Shown here piece after piece: positions 35,221 to 44,361 of a DNA stretch of 64,000 nt. Numbering within the stretch: the stretch's first letter is position 1; the number at the start of each line of letters is the position of its first letter. The position numbers and the translations under genes are program-made. The stretch is from Dysgonomonadaceae bacterium zrk40. GTDB taxonomy: Bacteria; Bacteroidota; Bacteroidia; Bacteroidales; Dysgonomonadaceae. The stretch lies in contig CP070276.1 in NCBI GenBank assembly GCA_016916535.1, forward strand, positions 62,001 to 126,000, written 5' to 3'. The notes beneath the pieces were generated by a model that saw only the letters and a program-made list of their open reading frames with translations, did no database searches and was not told the DNA's origin.

Positions 35221-36099
35221 ATGTCAAACAAGAAAAAAGTATCTGTTATCCGTTTTTTAAATGCGAAGATCACCTCCACCATCAGCATTACACTGGTGCT
35301 GGTACTGTTGGGTGTGACCTTGCTAATCCTGTTCACCGGCAACAGCCTCTCGAAACAGGTTAAAGAGAACATGAGTTTCAATGTAATGCTCTCTGCCGGT
35401 ATCAGTGAATCTCAGATCACCAACATACGACGCAATCTCGATGCGCAACCCTTTGTGCGATCTTCGCGTTTCATCAGTAAGGAGGAGGCCAAAGAGCAGC
35501 TGATCAAGGAGCTGGGTGATGATCCAGAAGAGTTGCTTGGCTACAACCCCGCTCTCGATTGCATTGAGATCTTCCTACACTCAGAGTATGCCAACAGTGA
35601 CAGCATTGCCGTAATCAACAACGTTATCCGTGAGGAGAGCAATGTCACCGATTTGCTATACCAGCAGGAAGCAATAGACCTGATAAACAACAACCTGTCG
35701 AAAGTGATGTCGGTGTTGCTGGTGCTCGCCTTGGTGCTGCTTTTCATCTCTTTCACGTTGATTCGCAACACCATCCGGCTCAGTGTTTACTCTAAGCGGT
35801 TCATCATTCACACCATGAAACTGGTGGGTGCTACCGGTAGTTTCATTCGTAAACCATTTGTGGTAAACAACATCTATACCGGTATCATTTCCGGCATCCT
35901 CGCGGATGGTATCATCTTGGTACTGATCAGCTATTTCAACAGGGAGTACGCAACTATTCAACCCATCATCTCCAATGCCGATCTGGGAATCATATTCACG
36001 GCGGTTGTCCTGATGGGAGTTCTGATTTCCACACTTGCCACTCTGTTCGCCGTGAACAGATACCTGAAGATGCGTTCCGATCAGCTTTATTATGTATAA
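35221..36099 (+). CDS. ftsX: Cell-division permease FtsX
   Basis: Membrane partner of the FtsE ATPase, which regulates septal peptidoglycan hydrolysis. The 292-aa protein has one N-terminal membrane segment (about residues 20-42), an extracytoplasmic domain (about 45-160), and three C-terminal membrane segments (about 165-190, 215-240 and 255-280) with the FtsX-typical FIIHTMKLVGATGSFIRKPF. ftsE is not adjacent. The next genes DUF3098 and uppP follow closely, a common Bacteroidetes envelope cluster. Confidence 0.93.
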   Translation: MSNKKKVSVIRFLNAKITSTISITLVLVLLGVTLLILFTGNSLSKQVKENMSFNVMLSAGISESQITNIRRNLDAQPFVRSSRFISKEEAKEQLIKELGDDPEELLGYNPALDCIEIFLHSEYANSDSIAVINNVIREESNVTDLLYQQEAIDLINNNLSKVMSVLLVLALVLLFISFTLIRNTIRLSVYSKRFIIHTMKLVGATGSFIRKPFVVNNIYTGIISGILADGIILVLISYFNREYATIQPIISNADLGIIFTAVVLMGVLISTLATLFAVNRYLKMRSDQLYYV

Positions 36100-36111
36100 A
36101 CAACGAAAGAA

Positions 36112-36351
36112 ATGTCTCAGAAGAACTTAGCGTTAAGCAAAACAAACCTGATTATTTGCGGCATAGCTGTCCTGCTAATCATTGCCGGACTACTGCTAAT
36201 GACAGGACCTTCCACCACCGAGAGCGGTTTTGAACCGGATATATTTAGCGTGAGAAGGATCAGGGTGGCACCAGTGGTTGCCCTTTCAGGCTTTGTCCTG
36301 ATGATAGTTGGAATTCTCTATCCGTCCAACAAAGGGAAAAAAGAGGAATAG
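36112..36351 (+). CDS. DUF3098 small membrane protein
   Basis: 79 aa with two membrane segments (about residues 12-30 and 53-69) linked by a short loop, and a Lys-rich C-terminus. DUF3098 proteins are found next to ftsX in many Bacteroidetes. The function is unknown; a role with FtsX or UppP is guessed only from this context. It starts 12 bp after the ftsX stop. Confidence 0.85.
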   Translation: MSQKNLALSKTNLIICGIAVLLIIAGLLLMTGPSTTESGFEPDIFSVRRIRVAPVVALSGFVLMIVGILYPSNKGKKEE

Positions 36352-36392
36352 TAAACCGTTCGTGACGGTAAACAGCTGATAACAAAATTTTC

Positions 36393-37274
36393 ATGACGTT
36401 TATTGAAGCAATTATCATTGCCATCGTTGAGGGACTGACTGAGTTTCTCCCTGTCTCTTCAACTGGACATATGATTATCACCCAATCGTTGCTCGGTATG
36501 GAGAGCAGTGAATTTGTGAAAGCCTACACCGTAATCATTCAGTTTGGGGCGATTCTCTCAGTTGTGGTACTCTACTGGAAGCGTTTTTTTCGACTCAATC
36601 ACACTGAGAGACCACAAGAGGGGATCCAGGACACACCCTCTTCCAAACAAAGAATTGTTCAATCCGGGAAGAACTTTCTGTACAAATATGATTTTTACTG
36701 GAAACTTTTCATCGCGGTCCTGCCGGCAGGTGTTATTGGACTGCTGATGGGTGACCTGATTGACAGCATGCTCGAGAGCGTAACCGTGGTGGCAGTAATG
36801 CTGGTGATCGGAGGTGTTTTCATGCTCTTTGTGGACCGCTGGTTCAACCGTCCCGTGGCTGACCAGTCGATGAGCTGGCAGAGGGCACTCAAGATCGGTT
36901 TCTTCCAGTGCATAGCCATGATACCCGGGGTGTCCCGTTCAATGGCTACCATCGTGGGTGGAATGGGAACAGGACTCAATCGCAAGAATGCCGCCGAGTT
37001 CTCATTCTTCCTGGCTGTGCCCACAATGGCTGCGGCAGCAGGCTACAAACTCTACCAGCTTTTAAAAGACCCTGTTCAAATGGATATGCTTTCCGATCAC
37101 TTCTTACTGCTGTTCATCGGCAATCTGGTGGCATTCCTGGTGGCAATGCTGGCCATTCGCTTTTTCATTGATTTTCTTACCAGGTATGGCTTCAAAGCCT
37201 TCGGCTACTATCGTATCATTGTGGGAGGAATCCTACTCATCCTGATCGTGGCAGGTGTGAATGTAAGCATGTGA
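36393..37274 (+). CDS. uppP: Undecaprenyl-diphosphate phosphatase (BacA/UppP)
   Basis: Inner-membrane enzyme that dephosphorylates undecaprenyl pyrophosphate to recycle the lipid carrier for peptidoglycan and O-antigen; overproduction confers bacitracin resistance. The 293-aa polytopic protein has the two signature motifs [16 protein letters not shown] near residues 10-25 (catalytic Glu) and [18 protein letters not shown] near 179-196 (catalytic Arg). Length is a little above the E. coli enzyme. It is followed 4 bp later by truB. Confidence 0.96.
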   Translation: MTFIEAIIIAIVEGLTEFLPVSSTGHMIITQSLLGMESSEFVKAYTVIIQFGAILSVVVLYWKRFFRLNHTERPQEGIQDTPSSKQRIVQSGKNFLYKYDFYWKLFIAVLPAGVIGLLMGDLIDSMLESVTVVAVMLVIGGVFMLFVDRWFNRPVADQSMSWQRALKIGFFQCIAMIPGVSRSMATIVGGMGTGLNRKNAAEFSFFLAVPTMAAAAGYKLYQLLKDPVQMDMLSDHFLLLFIGNLVAFLVAMLAIRFFIDFLTRYGFKAFGYYRIIVGGILLILIVAGVNVSM

Positions 37275-37278
37275 CAAT

Positions 37279-37995
37279 ATGACTGATTTTATTGAAGGTG
37301 CTGTCTTATATATTGATAAACCGTTGCATTGGAGCTCCTTCCGTGTGGTGCGAGTAGTAAGAGCCAAATTGTGTCAGAAACTGGGCCTCAAAAAACTAAA
37401 AGTGGGACATGCCGGAACGCTCGATCCCCTCGCTACCGGGGTGATGACCCTCTGTACCGGCCGGATGACCAAGCAGATTGATCGATTACAGGCAGAAACA
37501 AAAGAGTACCTGGCAACTATTCGCTTGGGGGCAACAACACCCTCATTTGATATTGAAACCGCAGTAGATGGTGAATATCCTACCGATCACATCACCCCAC
37601 AACTGGTGGAAGAGGCACTCGCCCGATTCACAGGTGAGATCATGCAAATACCCCCAATGTTCTCTGCCGTGAAGGTGGATGGCAAGAGAGCATATGAACT
37701 AGCCCGCAAAAATGAAGATATTGAACTTAAACCCAAATTATTGGTTATAGATAGTATCGAGCTGATGACATGCAATTTGCCCGATATCACCATCCGGGTG
37801 ATATGCAGCAAAGGCACCTACATAAGAGCATTGGCCCGGGACATCGGTGAGGCGCTGCATTCGGGTGCACATCTCACTGCCCTTACCCGTACAAGGGTAG
37901 GGGAGGTGACCCTGGATCAATGTCTGAAGATGGAGGAGGTAGACCTTTTTCTGGATCAACAGATTGGCAGAAGCGTTACAGAGAGCAAACAGTAG
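37279..37995 (+). CDS. truB: tRNA pseudouridine-55 synthase
   Basis: Modifies U55 in the T loop of nearly all tRNAs. The 238-aa catalytic domain shows the active-site Asp in GHAGTLDPLATGVMTLCTG near residues 43-61, the substrate Tyr region KEYLATIRLG, and CSKGTYIRALARDIGE near 174-189. The C-terminal PUA domain of E. coli TruB is reduced, as in many Bacteroidetes. It is the middle gene of uppP-truB-queA-folK, nearly contiguous. Confidence 0.96.
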   Translation: MTDFIEGAVLYIDKPLHWSSFRVVRVVRAKLCQKLGLKKLKVGHAGTLDPLATGVMTLCTGRMTKQIDRLQAETKEYLATIRLGATTPSFDIETAVDGEYPTDHITPQLVEEALARFTGEIMQIPPMFSAVKVDGKRAYELARKNEDIELKPKLLVIDSIELMTCNLPDITIRVICSKGTYIRALARDIGEALHSGAHLTALTRTRVGEVTLDQCLKMEEVDLFLDQQIGRSVTESKQ

Positions 37996-38004
37996 ATATA
38001 ACAT

Positions 38005-39057
38005 ATGAAACTTTCACAATTCAAATTTAACCTGCCGGAAGAGCTTATTGCGAAGCATCCGTCAGTACATCGTGATGAAGCCCGCTTGATGGTTTTGCAT
38101 CGAAAATCCGGCATAATAGAACACAAAGTGTTTAAGGATGTGCTGGACTATTTTCAAGCCAAGGATTTCTTCATCTTCAACGACACCAGGGTCTTTCCTG
38201 CAAGACTCTTTGGAAACAAAGAGAAGACAGGAGCTAAGATAGAGGTGTTCCTGCTGCGGGAGTTGAACCCCGATCAGCATCTTTGGGATGTGTTGGTAAA
38301 CCCGGCACGTAAAATTCGCATTGGCAACAAACTCTATTTTGGCGAAAACGAGGAACTGGTAGCAGAGGTGATCGACAACACCACCTCCCGTGGCCGTACG
38401 CTCAGGTTTCTTTACGACGGGCCTTACGATGAGTTCAAACAGCAACTCTTTGCCATTGGCGAGACACCCATTCCTGAATATATGGAGCGGAATGCCGAAC
38501 CTGATGATGTAGAAAGATACCAGAACATTTTTGCCCGTAACGAGGGGGCAGTTGTGGCTCCCGCTGCCGGACTTCATTTTAGTCGTGAATTGATGAAGCG
38601 AATGGAAATCAGGGATGTCAATTTTGGATTTCTAACCCTCCATAATGGACTGGGTGCTTACCGCATGATCGATGTGGAAGATCTCACCAAACACAAGATG
38701 GAGTCGGAACAGATGATCATTTCAGAAGAGCTTTGCAAACAGGTGAACAACGCCAAGGATGAAGGACACAACATCTGCGCGGTGGGTACTTCTGTACTGC
38801 GTGCCCTGGAGACGACAGTGAGCACTGACGGTCATATTAAGCCCAGAGAGGGATGGACCAATAAGTTCATCTTCCCTCCTTACGAGTTTACCCTTGCCAA
38901 CAGCCTGATTACCAATTTTCACCTGCCATATTCAACCTTGCTGATGATGGCTACCGCCTTTGGCGGTTACGAAGTTGTGATGGCTGCATATGAAGAAGCG
39001 GTGAAAGAGAAGTATCGCTTTGGAGCCTATGGAGACGCCATGCTGATCATAGACTGA
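38005..39057 (+). CDS. queA: S-adenosylmethionine:tRNA ribosyltransferase-isomerase
   Basis: Converts preQ1 at the tRNA wobble position to epoxyqueuosine using the ribosyl part of SAM. The 350-aa protein is of the QueA fold, with [12 protein letters not shown] at the N-terminus, [13 protein letters not shown] near residue 57, AAGLHFS near 188, and [12 protein letters not shown] near 304. No other queuosine genes are in the window. One base separates its stop from the folK start. Confidence 0.96.
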   Translation: MKLSQFKFNLPEELIAKHPSVHRDEARLMVLHRKSGIIEHKVFKDVLDYFQAKDFFIFNDTRVFPARLFGNKEKTGAKIEVFLLRELNPDQHLWDVLVNPARKIRIGNKLYFGENEELVAEVIDNTTSRGRTLRFLYDGPYDEFKQQLFAIGETPIPEYMERNAEPDDVERYQNIFARNEGAVVAPAAGLHFSRELMKRMEIRDVNFGFLTLHNGLGAYRMIDVEDLTKHKMESEQMIISEELCKQVNNAKDEGHNICAVGTSVLRALETTVSTDGHIKPREGWTNKFIFPPYEFTLANSLITNFHLPYSTLLMMATAFGGYEVVMAAYEEAVKEKYRFGAYGDAMLIID

Positions 39058-39058
39058 G

Positions 39059-39562
39059 ATGAATGTATCGGATACCGGCACAGTCTCCCTGATTTTGGCG
39101 CTGGGATCAAATCTGGGTGACAGGGAGCATCAGATCCATACAGCTCTCCGGAAAATAGAAGCGCGGATTGGGAGAATCATTTCCCTATCCGCGCTTTATC
39201 ATACCCGGCCTGAAGGTTTTGACTCACCCAACGAATTTGTGAACTGTGTTTGCGAAGTAGATAGCAGGTTAGACATATATACTATATTCGCAATCACTCA
39301 AAATATTGAAGTAGAGCTTGGTAGGGTTAAAAAAAGTGTGAATGGCAGCTACGCAGATCGCCTTATCGACATTGACCTGATCATGGCAGGTGATATGATC
39401 CTTGACACTCCGTTGCTCACGCTGCCGCACCCCCGATTTCATCGGCGTGACTTCGTACTCACACCACTGTGCGAGATAGCCCCCGACCTGGTACATCCGG
39501 TATTGGGTAAGACCATTCGTCAGTTAAAAGATGAGTTGCCGTTAGAGGAAACAGATCAGTGA
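39059..39562 (+). CDS. folK: 6-hydroxymethyl-dihydropterin pyrophosphokinase
   Basis: Transfers pyrophosphate from ATP to 6-hydroxymethyl-7,8-dihydropterin in folate synthesis. The 167-aa chain shows LALGSNLGDRE near residue 13, the substrate site (YHTRPEGF), and the metal/ATP motif DRLIDIDLIMAG near 101-112 followed by LPHPRFHRRDFVLTPL. It is last in the ftsX-to-folK run, with its stop interleaved with that of the convergent pirin gene (7-bp overlap). Confidence 0.95.
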   Translation: MNVSDTGTVSLILALGSNLGDREHQIHTALRKIEARIGRIISLSALYHTRPEGFDSPNEFVNCVCEVDSRLDIYTIFAITQNIEVELGRVKKSVNGSYADRLIDIDLIMAGDMILDTPLLTLPHPRFHRRDFVLTPLCEIAPDLVHPVLGKTIRQLKDELPLEETDQ

Positions 39563-40404
39563 GGCTCGTGCTTGATAAAAGTGCCTCTATCCAGTTCATC
39601 AAAGGCTTCCATCAGTTCCTGTCTGGTGTTCATCACCACGGGACCGCCCCAGGCAATCGGTTCATTGAGTGATTCACCTGAGAGCAATAACATTCTCAGC
39701 CCCTCTGCTCCTGCCCGGAAGATCAATTGATCACCCTTGCTGAACAACAACGCCGTGTGAGACTCAATTGCATCAGATGACTCACCTGTTGTACCGCTGC
39801 CGCTAACAACATAGACAAACAGGTTCTCGGAGGGCAGGGTAGGGATCACCATTGACAACCCGGGATGGATCTCAACATCGAGGTAGAGCACCTTCACATA
39901 AGAGGCCTCAATGGCTCCTGCTCTTCCAAGGTAATTGCCTGAGATGATTCGAATCACTCCATTTTCATCTTTCACCACCGGAACCATGTCGGCCGTGATG
40001 TCGCGGTACTGTGGTTCGGTCATCTTATCCTTCTGCGGCAGGTTGACCCAAAGCTGCGCACCCAACATCCGCTCTGATGCAATGGGCATCTCCTGGTGAA
40101 GGATACCGCTTCCGGCGGTCATCCACTGGCACTCTCCCTCACCGATAGAGCCTTTATTGCCGAGGCTGTCTTCATGGTCCATCCTTCCCTTAATCAGGTA
40201 TGTAACAGTCTCAATCCCTCTGTGTGGATGCCAAGGAAAACCCTTTATGTAATCTTCCGGATCATGTGAATCAAAGGCATCCATCATCAGGAATGGATCA
40301 AAATCACGAACATCGTGGAATCCAAATACCCTAACCAAACTCACTCCCGCCCCGTCTACCTGACGGCTTCCCCGAACTACTTTCTCAATTCTTCTTGTTT
40401 TCAT
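39556..40404 (-). CDS. Pirin-family bicupin protein
   Basis: Metal-binding bicupin related to pirin/YhhW; bacterial members include quercetin 2,3-dioxygenases, though physiological substrates are generally unknown. The N-terminal cupin shows metal ligands in FPWHPHRGIETVTYLIKG (two His near residues 56-58) with later His/Glu in GRMDHEDSLG and WMTAGSGILHQEM. The C-terminal cupin (about 180-275) lacks an obvious metal site. Length 282 aa is normal. It is monocistronic. Confidence 0.92.
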   Translation of the reverse strand: MKTRRIEKVVRGSRQVDGAGVSLVRVFGFHDVRDFDPFLMMDAFDSHDPEDYIKGFPWHPHRGIETVTYLIKGRMDHEDSLGNKGSIGEGECQWMTAGSGILHQEMPIASERMLGAQLWVNLPQKDKMTEPQYRDITADMVPVVKDENGVIRIISGNYLGRAGAIEASYVKVLYLDVEIHPGLSMVIPTLPSENLFVYVVSGSGTTGESSDAIESHTALLFSKGDQLIFRAGAEGLRMLLLSGESLNEPIAWGGPVVMNTRQELMEAFDELDRGTFIKHEPH

Positions 40405-40457
40405 TCCTGTGACCTGTCCATTTTAAAAAAATTTCATTGCAAGATAATACTTTTACC

Positions 40458-40465
40458 TATATTTG
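40458..40465 (+). promoter_or_regulatory. Bacteroidetes -7 box (TATATTTG) for the patatin gene
   Basis: TATATTTG followed by C, 108 bp before the 40574 start. A weaker second candidate (CATATTTG, 40530-40537) is nearer the gene. Confidence 0.4.
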
Positions 40466-40573
40466 CAAAAATTGATTTAAATTGACCTTCTTAAACAACG
40501 GGTGATGCCGAGAATAGGAAAAAAAGTAGCATATTTGTAATCGAATATATACTTCTCTTTGTGGTTTCAAATT

Positions 40574-41446
40574 ATGCCAATCTTCGGTAAAGGTTATGAT
40601 TATTTTCTGGGATATGTCCTTAGCGGGGGGGGGGCCAAGGGCTTCGCACACCTCGGTACCCTGAAGGTGCTTGAACAGTATGGTCTTAAACCCGATGTGA
40701 TTGCCGGCACCAGTGCCGGTGCGCTTGCCGGTGTATTTTATGCAGACGGCTTTCATTCCGATGAAATCGTAGATCTTTTTCGCAAGCATGAATTCCGTGA
40801 GTTTGTGTCACTCACCATTCCCCGTACCGGCTTCCTGAAAAGTACCGGGTTGCACACATTTCTGAAAAAGAACCTTCGTGCAAAAAGTTTCGAGGATCTG
40901 CAACTCCCTTTCTATGCGATTGCTACAGACTGGGAGAAGGCGCGTACCGTTGCTTTTTCACAAGGAGATAATCTTGTTGATGCGGTAGTTGCCTCTTGTT
41001 CGGTGCCCATCGTCTTCAGTCCTCAGTTGATCGATGGCGTTCCCTACGTGGACGGGGGAATCCTGAAAAACTTCCCGGTAACGGTGATCAGGAAGATGTG
41101 CCGTTATGTAGTGGGCATCAACGTATCACTGATGATTCCCAAGTCAGAGAAGGAATCGATTCGCACCATGGTGGAACGCACCTTCAACCTGATGTCCAAT
41201 TCAAACACGTTGATGGATAAAACAAAATGTGACATTCTGATTGAGACGAACGGACTTGAAAAGGTATCGATGTTCGATATGCACAGCCAGAATCAAATCA
41301 TGGAAGTTGGGTATCAAGCCGCGGCCAATACAATGGCAGAAAAAAGATCACTGGAAATTGTGAGGAGATGTCAACGACATGCCTTGCTCGAACAGAAGGT
41401 TAAAACCCGACTGGATAAGATGACCTTTGGAAAGGCAATTAAATAA
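40574..41446 (+). CDS. Patatin-like phospholipase (RssA type) with G10 tract
   Basis: Cytosolic patatin-family esterase or phospholipase, 290 aa from the ATG at 40574 (the frame is open from a TTG at 40559). The catalytic elements are oxyanion loop LSGGGAKGFAH near residues 16-26, Ser nucleophile in GTSAG near 47, and Asp in DGGILKNFP near 160. No signal peptide or barrel, unlike the patatin at 14896-17115. Codons 18-21 include ten consecutive G bases (40625-40634), a slippage-prone tract at the start of the catalytic core. The next gene begins 11 bp after its stop. Confidence 0.9.
   Translation: MPIFGKGYDYFLGYVLSGGGAKGFAHLGTLKVLEQYGLKPDVIAGTSAGALAGVFYADGFHSDEIVDLFRKHEFREFVSLTIPRTGFLKSTGLHTFLKKNLRAKSFEDLQLPFYAIATDWEKARTVAFSQGDNLVDAVVASCSVPIVFSPQLIDGVPYVDGGILKNFPVTVIRKMCRYVVGINVSLMIPKSEKESIRTMVERTFNLMSNSNTLMDKTKCDILIETNGLEKVSMFDMHSQNQIMEVGYQAAANTMAEKRSLEIVRRCQRHALLEQKVKTRLDKMTFGKAIK
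40625..40634 (+). repeat. Homopolymeric G10 tract inside the patatin gene
   Basis: Ten consecutive G encode the oxyanion-loop glycines Gly-Gly-Gly and the first base of Ala. A one-base change would frameshift the gene after about 20 codons. It is the longest G/C homopolymer I noticed in the window. Confidence 0.9.
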
Positions 41447-41456
41447 TACTTATGAA

Positions 41457-43151
41457 ATGAGAGAAAAGCTGTTCATTTACCAAATGATGCCCCGTCTGTT
41501 TAGCAATAGAAACGGCACAAACCGATACAACGGCTCTCTGGATGAAAATGGTTGTGGCAAATTTAACGATATCAGTCAATCCCTTCTAAGCCGCTTCAGA
41601 AATGATGGTTACACGCATATCTGGTACATTGGGGTACCGGCACATGCATCGGCAACAGATTATACAGCTTATGGCATTCCGAAGCAATACCCCGAGATCA
41701 TAAAAGGCAAGGCCGGTTCTCCTTACGCCATAAGAGACTACTATGATGTGGATCCTGACCTTGCAATAGATGTATCCCGACGGATGGAGGAGTTTGAAGC
41801 ACTGGTTGATCGTACCCACGAAGCAGGGTTGAAGGTGATCATCGACTTCATTCCCAACCATGTGGCACGCAACTATTGCTCGGTCGCAAGGCCCTCCGGT
41901 GTCAAAGATTTTGGTGAAGATGACGATGATTCAGTTGCTTTCTCACCCCAAAATAATTTTTATTACCTCCCCGGAGAGTCGCTGAGGATACAGCTACCCT
42001 CGGAAAAAAAAGCCGATTTCAATTTTCGTGAATCGCCTGCACGTGCCACCGGTAACGATTGCTTCACCCATATGCCAACTATCTACGACTGGTATGAGAC
42101 GATAAAGCTCAACTACGGGGTAGATTATCTCAACGGGAAACAGGCTTATTTTGATCCACTGCCCGATACATGGCTTAAGATGAGGGATATCCTCCTTTAC
42201 TGGGCATCGAAGAATGTGGATGGCTTCCGTTGTGATATGGCAGAGATGGTACCCCTCTCATTCTGGCAGTGGGTCATTCCGCAGGTGAAGGAGCATTATC
42301 CCCACATCATCTTCCTGGCTGAAATATACAACCCGTCTGCATATCGTGATTTCCTGGGTGAAAATCTTTTCGACTACCTATACGACAAGGTGGGCCTTTA
42401 TGATGTCCTGCGCGAGGTCTCCTGTGGCTACAGACCTTCGTCAGACATTACCTTTGCCCTGAACAACGTGGGTGACATTCAGCATAGAATGCTCACCTTC
42501 CTGGAGAACCACGATGAACAGCGACTGGCATCCGATTATTTCCTGAAAGAGGCTTACAAAGGTAAGGCTGCGATGATTGTCACCGCAGCAATCAACAGGA
42601 ACCCGGTGATGGTTTACAACGGCCAGGAGCTGGGCGAGAGAGGGATGGACCATGAAGGATTCAGCGGAGTGAACGGACGCACTACCATTTTCGACTATTG
42701 GTCGCCCGACACATTGCGGCGGTGGAACAACAACGGACAGTGGAACAGTCAGCTGTTAACGCCAAAAGAGCGTGAATTGCAAGACTTCTACCGACGGCTC
42801 ATCACTCTTTGCAACAAGGAGGAGGCGTTCTCTGCAGGCCTCTTTTACGACCTGATGCCGTCCAATTATGAGAATCAGGATTTCGACTCCACCAAGTTGT
42901 TTGCCTTTCTACGTGGAAATGAGAGTGAATTGATGCTGGTGGTGACCAACTTCGACCAAAAGCCAAGAGAATGCACCCTGCATATTCCACAACATGCCTA
43001 CTCCTTTTTCGGAATAAAAGCGAGCGATGAAGGAACGTTGACACCTTTGTTGGAAGAGAAAGGAGAGACGTTACTCTTCACGCAAGGGTTTCCTTATCAT
43101 GTTCAGATAAATGGCTACAGCGGGGAAATATACCGCATCACTTTTTTGTGA
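41457..43151 (+). CDS. GH13 alpha-amylase-family glycosidase, cytosolic
   Basis: Glycoside hydrolase family 13 enzyme acting on alpha-glucans or malto-oligosaccharides. Exact specificity is not assignable. The start at 41457 (MREKLFIYQMM) follows the patatin stop by 10 bp; the frame continues upstream only through a TTG inside that gene. All four GH13 motifs are present: I DFIPNH near residue 136, II GFRCDMAEM (nucleophile Asp) near 257, III FLAEIY (acid/base Glu) near 288, IV LENHDEQR near 356. A beta-sandwich C-terminal domain follows (about 475-564). No signal peptide, so it probably acts on internal glycogen or imported oligosaccharides. Confidence 0.9.
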   Translation: MREKLFIYQMMPRLFSNRNGTNRYNGSLDENGCGKFNDISQSLLSRFRNDGYTHIWYIGVPAHASATDYTAYGIPKQYPEIIKGKAGSPYAIRDYYDVDPDLAIDVSRRMEEFEALVDRTHEAGLKVIIDFIPNHVARNYCSVARPSGVKDFGEDDDDSVAFSPQNNFYYLPGESLRIQLPSEKKADFNFRESPARATGNDCFTHMPTIYDWYETIKLNYGVDYLNGKQAYFDPLPDTWLKMRDILLYWASKNVDGFRCDMAEMVPLSFWQWVIPQVKEHYPHIIFLAEIYNPSAYRDFLGENLFDYLYDKVGLYDVLREVSCGYRPSSDITFALNNVGDIQHRMLTFLENHDEQRLASDYFLKEAYKGKAAMIVTAAINRNPVMVYNGQELGERGMDHEGFSGVNGRTTIFDYWSPDTLRRWNNNGQWNSQLLTPKERELQDFYRRLITLCNKEEAFSAGLFYDLMPSNYENQDFDSTKLFAFLRGNESELMLVVTNFDQKPRECTLHIPQHAYSFFGIKASDEGTLTPLLEEKGETLLFTQGFPYHVQINGYSGEIYRITFL

Positions 43152-43179
43152 TTTATTCCTTTATTGTTGTTTGTTTTTG

Positions 43180-43187
43180 TACTTTTG
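43180..43187 (+). promoter_or_regulatory. Bacteroidetes -7 box (TACTTTTG) for prs
   Basis: TACTTTTG, 73 bp before the prs start and 29 bp after the GH13 stop. Confidence 0.5.
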
Positions 43188-43259
43188 TCTTATCATTCAA
43201 ACATCACCGGTAGTAGGATCACACTAAGCGATCAGAACCTAATTTGAAAACAACAGAGC

Positions 43260-44195
43260 ATGCAGGAAAGACCATTTAAAATCTTTTCGGGAACAAAATC
43301 ACGTTATTTTGCCGAGAAGGTGTGCAATAGCCTGGGGTGCCCCCTGGGTAACATGATTATTGAACACTTCGCCGACGGTGAGTTTGCCGTATCCTATGAG
43401 GAATCGATCAGAGGCAAGCAGGTGTTTCTCATTCAATCTACATTTCCCAATTCCGACAACCTGATGGAGTTGTTGTTGATGATTGATGCCGCAAAACGAG
43501 CATCAGCAAAGTCGATTGTTGCAGTGATCCCCTACTTCGGATGGGCCCGGCAGGATCGTAAAGACAAACCACGCGTCAGTATCGGCGCGAAACTGATTGC
43601 CGATATGCTGGCCGCTGCCGGTATCAACCGGTTGATCACGATGGATTTACATGCCGATCAGATCCAGGGTTTCTTCAACGTCCCGGTTGACCACCTCTAT
43701 GCCTCGGGCGTTTTCGTGGAGTATGTGAAGCAACTCGACCTGGCAAACATGGTGATCGCTACTCCCGACGTGGGAGGCACCAAACGGGCCAGTGCTTATT
43801 CCAAGTTCCTGGGATGTCCCATGGTGATTTGCTATAAGCTACGTAAAAAGGCTAATGAGATCTCCGATATGCAGATCATCGGTGATGTGAAGGGAATGGA
43901 CGTTTTGCTCATCGATGACATTGTAGATACGGCGGGTACCATCACCAAGGCTGCCGACCTGATCATGGAACATGGTGCCAATTCGGTAAGGGCCATTGCC
44001 AGTCATGCCGTGATGTCCGATCCGGCTTCCACCAGGGTTGACCATTCCAAATTGAAAGAGATTATCTTCACGGACAGCATTCCCTATTCCAAAAAATCGG
44101 AAAAAGTGAAGATTCTCTCTGTGGCTGACATGTTTGCCGACTCCATCATGCGCGTCTGCAACAATGAGTCGATCAGTTCTCTCTACGTGGTTTGA
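43260..44195 (+). CDS. prs: Ribose-phosphate pyrophosphokinase (PRPP synthetase)
   Basis: Makes PRPP from ribose 5-phosphate and ATP for purine, pyrimidine, NAD, His and Trp synthesis. The 311-aa class I enzyme shows FADGEFAVSYEESIRG near residue 36-51, the ATP loop YFGWARQDRKDKPR near 94-107, the metal/His site MDLHADQIQGFF near 129-140, and the PRPP loop LLIDDIVDTAGT near 219-230. It is preceded by its own candidate promoter. It links functionally to purB, purM and pyrF elsewhere in the window. Confidence 0.97.
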   Translation: MQERPFKIFSGTKSRYFAEKVCNSLGCPLGNMIIEHFADGEFAVSYEESIRGKQVFLIQSTFPNSDNLMELLLMIDAAKRASAKSIVAVIPYFGWARQDRKDKPRVSIGAKLIADMLAAAGINRLITMDLHADQIQGFFNVPVDHLYASGVFVEYVKQLDLANMVIATPDVGGTKRASAYSKFLGCPMVICYKLRKKANEISDMQIIGDVKGMDVLLIDDIVDTAGTITKAADLIMEHGANSVRAIASHAVMSDPASTRVDHSKLKEIIFTDSIPYSKKSEKVKILSVADMFADSIMRVCNNESISSLYVV

Positions 44196-44307
44196 CCAAC
44201 AGATCAGGCACAAACGGTTCTTCCTTACGGAGAAGATGAAAAAGGGAATTTTTCCCCACACGTTTGCAATTGACTTCTGCTCTCTATGATTGTTTCTTTA
44301 GAATGAT

Positions 44308-44315
44308 TATATTTG
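44308..44315 (+). promoter_or_regulatory. Bacteroidetes -7 box (TATATTTG) for the DUF4332 gene
   Basis: TATATTTG, 46 bp before the start at 44362. No good -33. Confidence 0.45.
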
Positions 44316-44361
44316 GTATATTGTCAAAGTTATTGTTCAATTAACCTAAACATTTTTTGAT

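Noticed and set aside
36112-36351. DUF3098 as an ftsE fragment
   Set aside because: It has two membrane segments and no Walker motifs, so it is an independent small membrane protein.
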